From: an uncultured Eubacteriales bacterium | GTDB lineage: Bacteria > Bacillota > Clostridia > Oscillospirales > CAG-272 | Assembly (NCBI GenBank): GCA_934462885.1 | Contig: CAKSJC010000049.1 | Location: 1 to 9,634, forward strand | Reading direction: 5' to 3' | Length of the DNA stretch: 9,634 nucleotides | Part shown: positions 6,422-9,634 of the stretch, piece after piece | How the letters are laid out: each line of letters starts with the position of its first letter | Numbering within the stretch: the first letter of the stretch is position 1 | Made by a program: the position numbers and the translations under genes | Notes under the pieces: generated by a model | What the model was told of the DNA's origin: nothing | The model's input: only the letters and a program-made list of their open reading frames with translations | Databases searched by the model: none

Positions 6422-7687
6422 TCACTTGATCTTTCCCTGATCGTTTACAGTTATATTAGCAACTTCCGGCATAGCGGATGTATCTGCGGATACTTCGATG
6501 GATCCGTCAAGCATTCCGCGAACAAGAGTCATATAATCGTCTTTTGTGAACTTGCCGTCTTCCCACTGTGTAGATTCATACGGGATCTGAACATAGTTGA
6601 GAGTTGCGTCTTCGCCGCTTATAAGACCGAGAGTTACGATCTTTCCTGCGTAATCCGCCCACTTACCGTTTACAGTGATATCGGCAAGCGCGTCGTATGT
6701 AGCGGGATAAAGCCCCTTCATAGCTGAGGTTACAGTAATGCCTTCGCCGTATTTACCGTCGATGATAGCTTTTTGGTCAACGTCAACGCCGATGATCTTG
6801 CCGCCTGTCTTTTCAGCAGCTTCGCCTGCGGATGTGTAGATACCGCCGCCGCACGCGAACACGATTTCCGTTCCGCCCTGATACCATGTATCCATAACGG
6901 CTGTTATATCCGCGTCGCCTTGGAACTGACCGCCGTATACATAGTTAACTTCAATTTCCGCATCCATATCGGCTGCAGCATCGTCTACGCCCTGCACAAA
7001 GCCGTGACCGTAGCGTACAACTGCCGGAACTGCCATACCGCCGAGGAATCCGAGCTTTGTATAACCGAGCTTAACGGCAGCATAACCTGCCATATAGCCG
7101 CAAAGTTCTTCCTGATAGATAGCGCAGTATACGTTTTCCATGTCAACGTAATCTTCGAGGTTCCAGTTATCGGGATTGTAATCATATGTTTCCCCCTTAG
7201 CTGCAACACCAGCCTCAAGAAGGTCGCCCTTAGCAACGTCGAGAGCAATGAACTTAACGTCCTTATACAGAGGCGCTGCTTCAACTATTGCTCCGCCGAA
7301 AGCGTATCCCGGCATTACTATAACGTTGTAGCCGTCTGCGATAGCTGTTTCGATAGAGGAAACACGATCGGCAGTATTATCTCCTGCGGGCTTATAATAT
7401 TTGAAGTCAATACCTTTAGCTTCGCAGAATGCTTTACAAGCTTCGTATGTCGTCTGGTTGAAAGACTCGTCTGTTATATCGCCGTAGTCTGTTACCATAG
7501 CTACTTTGGCGTCGGCCGGAATTTCGCCGTCTTCTTTTGATTCTTCTTTGGAATCGGATTCAACAGCGTCGGTACCTTTTGTGTCAGAGGTATCTTTTGT
7601 TTCATTGTTTTCATTGCCGCAAGCCGTAAAGCTGAAGCAGGCAATAACCATAAGCGCTGCAAGTACAAAAGTGAGAATTTTTTTCAT
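6422..7687 (-). CDS. nupN: BMP/PnrA-family nucleoside-binding lipoprotein (NupN-like)
   Basis: This 421-residue protein is the extracellular substrate receptor of the importer. It starts with KK and a hydrophobic signal segment (4-20) ending in SFTAC, so Cys23 is the likely lipid-anchored residue. An acidic, Asn/Ser/Thr-rich tether spans about 24-56. The Bmp/PnrA periplasmic-binding fold follows: VAMVTDYGDITDESFNQ (62-78), where Asp and Phe usually contact the ligand, then VIVMPGYAFGG (122-132), FLGGMAVPAVVRYGHGFVQG (214-233), VFACGGG (276-282) and GVDVDQ (300-305). These match purine-nucleoside-binding PnrA-like proteins, although the ligand preference is not decided by sequence alone. An in-frame ATG at 7726 would add 13 residues including charged ones, but its codon overlaps the -10 region. 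GGAGG at 7694-7698, six bases before the ATG at 7687, fixes the start. It is the first gene of the operon. Confidence 0.95.
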   Translation of the reverse strand: MKKILTFVLAALMVIACFSFTACGNENNETKDTSDTKGTDAVESDSKEESKEDGEIPADAKVAMVTDYGDITDESFNQTTYEACKAFCEAKGIDFKYYKPAGDNTADRVSSIETAIADGYNVIVMPGYAFGGAIVEAAPLYKDVKFIALDVAKGDLLEAGVAAKGETYDYNPDNWNLEDYVDMENVYCAIYQEELCGYMAGYAAVKLGYTKLGFLGGMAVPAVVRYGHGFVQGVDDAAADMDAEIEVNYVYGGQFQGDADITAVMDTWYQGGTEIVFACGGGIYTSAGEAAEKTGGKIIGVDVDQKAIIDGKYGEGITVTSAMKGLYPATYDALADITVNGKWADYAGKIVTLGLISGEDATLNYVQIPYESTQWEDGKFTKDDYMTLVRGMLDGSIEVSADTSAMPEVANITVNDQGKIK

Positions 7688-7693
7688 ATTAAA

Positions 7694-7698
7694 CCTCC
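7694..7698 (-). promoter_or_regulatory. Ribosome binding site deciding the lipoprotein start
   Basis: GGAGG on the minus strand stands six bases before the ATG at 7687 and gives a protein that starts directly with a canonical lipoprotein signal peptide. Confidence 0.88.
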
Positions 7699-7726
7699 AT
7701 ATTTTTTTAATGTACTGCTTACACAC

Positions 7727-7755
7727 ATTATAACATCTTTATACGGAAATTTCAA
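7727..7755 (-). promoter_or_regulatory. Sigma-A type promoter of the nucleoside operon
   Basis: On the minus strand TTGAAA (7750-7755) and a perfect TATAAT (7727-7732) are separated by exactly 17 bases. Transcription would start near 7720, giving a leader of only about 32 bases before the lipoprotein ATG, too short for a purine riboswitch. The DNA upstream of the -35 box (about 7756-7853) is very A/T-rich and may act as an UP-like element. Two direct TTTTACA copies (7760-7766 and 7769-7775) lie just upstream and could be an operator. Confidence 0.85.
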
Positions 7756-7829
7756 CACTTTTTACATATTTTACAGCCAAATCAAAAAGTTTTTTTGCCA
7801 AAATCAATCGTTATTTATTTATAATACTC

Positions 7830-7855
7830 AAAAAAACTTAAAAATAGTCATTTTT
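7830..7855 (-). terminator. Weak A/U terminator after deoD
   Basis: On the minus strand AAAAAT-GACT-ATTTTT (7840-7855) overlaps the deoD stop codon. A run of seven T's follows four bases later (complement of A's 7830-7836). The stem is only A-U pairs and therefore weak, but it is the only terminator-like signal in the 166-base gap between deoD and the nucleoside operon. Confidence 0.35.
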
Positions 7856-8564
7856 ATTGCATAATTGCACACTCAAGAGCTATCTCCATCATTGAGGTGA
7901 AGGTGTTTTGTCTTTCCTCAGCCGTCGTTTCTTCTCCGGTGAGTATATGATCCGAAACGGTACATATCGCAAGCGCGTTCTTTCTGCATCTTGCCGCATT
8001 CATGTAGAGAGCCGCAGCTTCCATTTCGATAGCCATAACACCCATTTTAGCCCACTTTTCGGTGGCGTCCGCGTCATCGTTATAGAAAGTATCGGAGGAA
8101 AGGAGATTTCCCACATGATACCTCGCGCCGATTTTTTCGGCGGCGGAAACAGCGTCTGAGAGTAGCTTATATGAAGCGGTTGGCGCGAAAGTACCGGGAA
8201 GTTCGTACTGTGAGGCATAATTTGAATTTGTGCAGGCGCCTATCCCGATTATAATGTCGCGTAACTTTACATCCTCTCTTATAGCTCCCGCCGAGCCGAT
8301 ACGCATGATATTCTCGACACCGTAGAAATTATAAAGCTCATAAGAATATATACCGATTGACGGCATACCCATTCCGCTCGCCATAACGGACACGCGATGT
8401 CCTTTATATTCGCCTGTATATCCGCCGATACCGCGCACGTTATTTACAAGAACCGCATTCGTAAGGAAGTTTTCCGCGACAAATTTCGCACGCAGCGGAT
8501 CGCCCGGCATTAAAACGGTCTTTGCAAAATCGGAACTTGACGCACTGTTATGGGGTGTTGACAT
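7854..8564 (-). CDS. deoD: Purine nucleoside phosphorylase, DeoD type
   Basis: This enzyme reversibly splits purine (deoxy)nucleosides with phosphate into free base and (deoxy)ribose-1-phosphate in the cytoplasm, normally as a hexamer. The 236-residue length is typical of the low-molecular-weight class. Visible motifs are MPGDPLRAK (19-27, with Gly21, Asp22 and Arg25 for phosphate), Arg44 in NNVRGIGGYTG, SGMGMPSIGIYSYEL (63-77), MRIGSAGAI (87-95), the sugar-binding IEMEAAALY (179-187; Glu180 and Glu182) and CTVSDH (201-206), where Asp205 matches the catalytic Asp204 of E. coli DeoD. AGGAGG at 8570-8575, five bases before the ATG, supports the start. The gene begins 12 bases after the DUF4838 stop, so the two are probably co-transcribed. 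The nucleoside importer operon follows downstream, fitting a joint role in purine salvage or ribose use. Confidence 0.96.
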   Translation of the reverse strand: MSTPHNSASSSDFAKTVLMPGDPLRAKFVAENFLTNAVLVNNVRGIGGYTGEYKGHRVSVMASGMGMPSIGIYSYELYNFYGVENIMRIGSAGAIREDVKLRDIIIGIGACTNSNYASQYELPGTFAPTASYKLLSDAVSAAEKIGARYHVGNLLSSDTFYNDDADATEKWAKMGVMAIEMEAAALYMNAARCRKNALAICTVSDHILTGEETTAEERQNTFTSMMEIALECAIMQ

Positions 8565-8576
8565 ATGATCCTCCTG

Positions 8577-9634
8577 TTATTTTATTTTTGATTTTTCGTA
8601 GAAGATTTCAACCGTTATGGGACCTCCCCAGTTATCAAACTCCGCAACTGAGGTTATTCCGTGTTCGTCAGCTACTCTCTTGAAAAAGTCGATGTATTCC
8701 TGTCTGTCCTTTTTGCCGACCTGGAACATATAGCAGTATACAAGCCCCATTTTTTCTTCTTCGACCCGCGACGTGAGTTCTTCGTCTCCCTCAACCGCCG
8801 CAAGCGCTTTGTCTATTATCGCTATATATTCGAGCATTTTGTCGGTTTGCGTCCAGCTCTGCTCCGCAGGCGTCGCATACATATCTAGGTACTCGCCGTC
8901 GGCGTGCGCTTCTTTGTAATATTTGTCGAGTGTGTTTATGTACTCGTTTATGTAAGGTGCGGCAGCGCCGTAATACAGATCAAGAAACTCGTTTTTCACA
9001 GCTTCAAAGTCTATGTACGGATCCCACAAAAGCTTTGAAATGAGATACCCGCGAAGCGCCCAAAGCTCGCCGCCCTTTAAGCGGTTTCCCTGCATATAAA
9101 CGTAGTTCCCTTTATTTTTATGGAAAAACTGTATATTGTTTTGCAGATAATACGTATCCGGGAAAGGCATATAAAGGTTAGCGAAATCGTTATTATGATG
9201 CCAATAATACATCTCGGTTGCAATTGCGCTGTACCCCTCTATTTCTTCTTCCATCACTTTGGCATACTTGTGGTCGTCGGCTCCGAGTTCAAAGCCGTAA
9301 TCATGGTCATTGGTAGTATAGAGGAAACGAATGTTTTCCGCCACTTCTACGTTCTTCGGAGGCGTTCTTGAATCAGCATACGCCATTGTAACTATTATCT
9401 TATCGGGATACGCTTTCGCCGCGGCGTTTACAAGATTCAACAGAGAACCCATGAGAGTACCGCCGGCTTCTTCGTTAAGGCGTTTGCACTCGTCGCATTC
9501 GCAGAAAACGTCTAAGTCGTTTTGGCTCACGGACCAGTACTTCACGTTCGGCTTCTGTTCGATCAGCTTTCCGAGGTTCTTCACGGCTTCCGCAACCATC
9601 TCGTTATTGGAATAGCAAGGATGAGCCGGAAGTC
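8577..9634 (-). CDS. DUF4838 domain protein, N-terminus beyond the right edge
   Basis: The frame stays open through the right edge (LPAHPCYSNNE precedes the Met at 9599), so the start is outside the window and at least 351 residues are visible. The piece matches the DUF4838 family, found in large proteins linked to glycan breakdown and related in architecture to alpha-glucuronidases. From the Met at 9599, WSVSQNDLDVFCECDEC lies at 22-38, with a CxCxxC triad (33, 35, 38), followed by GTLMGSLLNLVNAAAKAYPDK (47-67) and IVTMAYADSRTPP (69-81). Next come the aromatic-rich EMYYWHHNNDF (128-138) and MPFPDTYYLQNNIQFF (143-158), then an acidic helical C-terminal part. The biochemical activity of the domain is not established, and no signal peptide can be assessed because the N-terminus is missing. 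It is the upstream neighbour of deoD. Confidence 0.8.
   Translation of the reverse strand, partial: LPAHPCYSNNEMVAEAVKNLGKLIEQKPNVKYWSVSQNDLDVFCECDECKRLNEEAGGTLMGSLLNLVNAAAKAYPDKIIVTMAYADSRTPPKNVEVAENIRFLYTTNDHDYGFELGADDHKYAKVMEEEIEGYSAIATEMYYWHHNNDFANLYMPFPDTYYLQNNIQFFHKNKGNYVYMQGNRLKGGELWALRGYLISKLLWDPYIDFEAVKNEFLDLYYGAAAPYINEYINTLDKYYKEAHADGEYLDMYATPAEQSWTQTDKMLEYIAIIDKALAAVEGDEELTSRVEEEKMGLVYCYMFQVGKKDRQEYIDFFKRVADEHGITSVAEFDNWGGPITVEIFYEKSKIK

Noticed and set aside
6773..7540. 255-codon plus-strand open frame
   Set aside because: It lies wholly antisense to the well-supported lipoprotein gene, has no recognisable domain, and is Cys/Val-rich as expected for a shadow frame.
7688..7720. 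Purine riboswitch ahead of the nucleoside operon
   Set aside because: The inferred leader is only about 32 bases and lacks any paired aptamer-like structure.
7783..7797. CAAAAAGTTTTTTTG as a terminator
   Set aside because: It is a near-homopolymer palindrome with almost no loop, all A-U apart from one pair, and no U-run follows on either strand.

Overview
The window looks like chromosomal DNA from a low-to-mid GC monoderm Firmicute, most likely an anaerobic gut-type Clostridia. The grounds are strong GGAGG-type ribosome binding sites, a lipoprotein-anchored ABC importer, A/T-rich intergenic gaps with a consensus sigma-A promoter, and a DUF4838 protein of the sort common in fibre- and glycan-using Clostridia. 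This placement is inferred from gene content, not from a marker gene. Apart from a truncated gene at the left edge, all recognised genes lie on the minus strand. No gap between genes reaches 300 bases.

Layout, left to right: (1) the C-terminal end of a plus-strand NodB-type polysaccharide deacetylase (1-359). (2) A 204-base convergent gap holding a bidirectional terminator hairpin (395-429) and a compact structured element (443-556) with alternative pairings. (3) A minus-strand CARF-plus-nuclease protein of the Card1/Can2 (DUF1887) family (564-1799), a stand-alone cyclic-oligoadenylate-type defence effector with no CRISPR array or cas gene in view. (4) A five-gene minus-strand nucleoside operon read from right to left: substrate-binding lipoprotein, duplicated ATPase, permease 1, permease 2 and uridine kinase (7687 down to 1998). 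(5) A second minus-strand unit, a DUF4838 protein running off the right edge followed 12 bases later by a DeoD-type purine nucleoside phosphorylase (9634 down to 7854).

The nucleoside genes form a plausible uptake-and-salvage unit. The lipoprotein captures nucleosides and the ATPase with two permeases imports them. Uridine kinase traps uridine and cytidine as UMP and CMP, while DeoD splits purine nucleosides into base and (deoxy)ribose-1-phosphate. The order lipoprotein-ATPase-permease-permease matches the B. subtilis nupNOPQ (yufNOPQ) arrangement. The operon has a near-consensus promoter just upstream of the lipoprotein gene. A hairpin with a short U-run lies between the lipoprotein and ATPase genes and probably lets the lipoprotein be made in excess. 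ATGA overlaps couple translation of ATPase, permease 1 and permease 2.

The items most worth a second look are the orphan Card1-like effector, whose nuclease motif reads S-x-K where E-x-K is expected, the structured intergenic element beside it, and the pairing of a glycan-associated DUF4838 protein with deoD.
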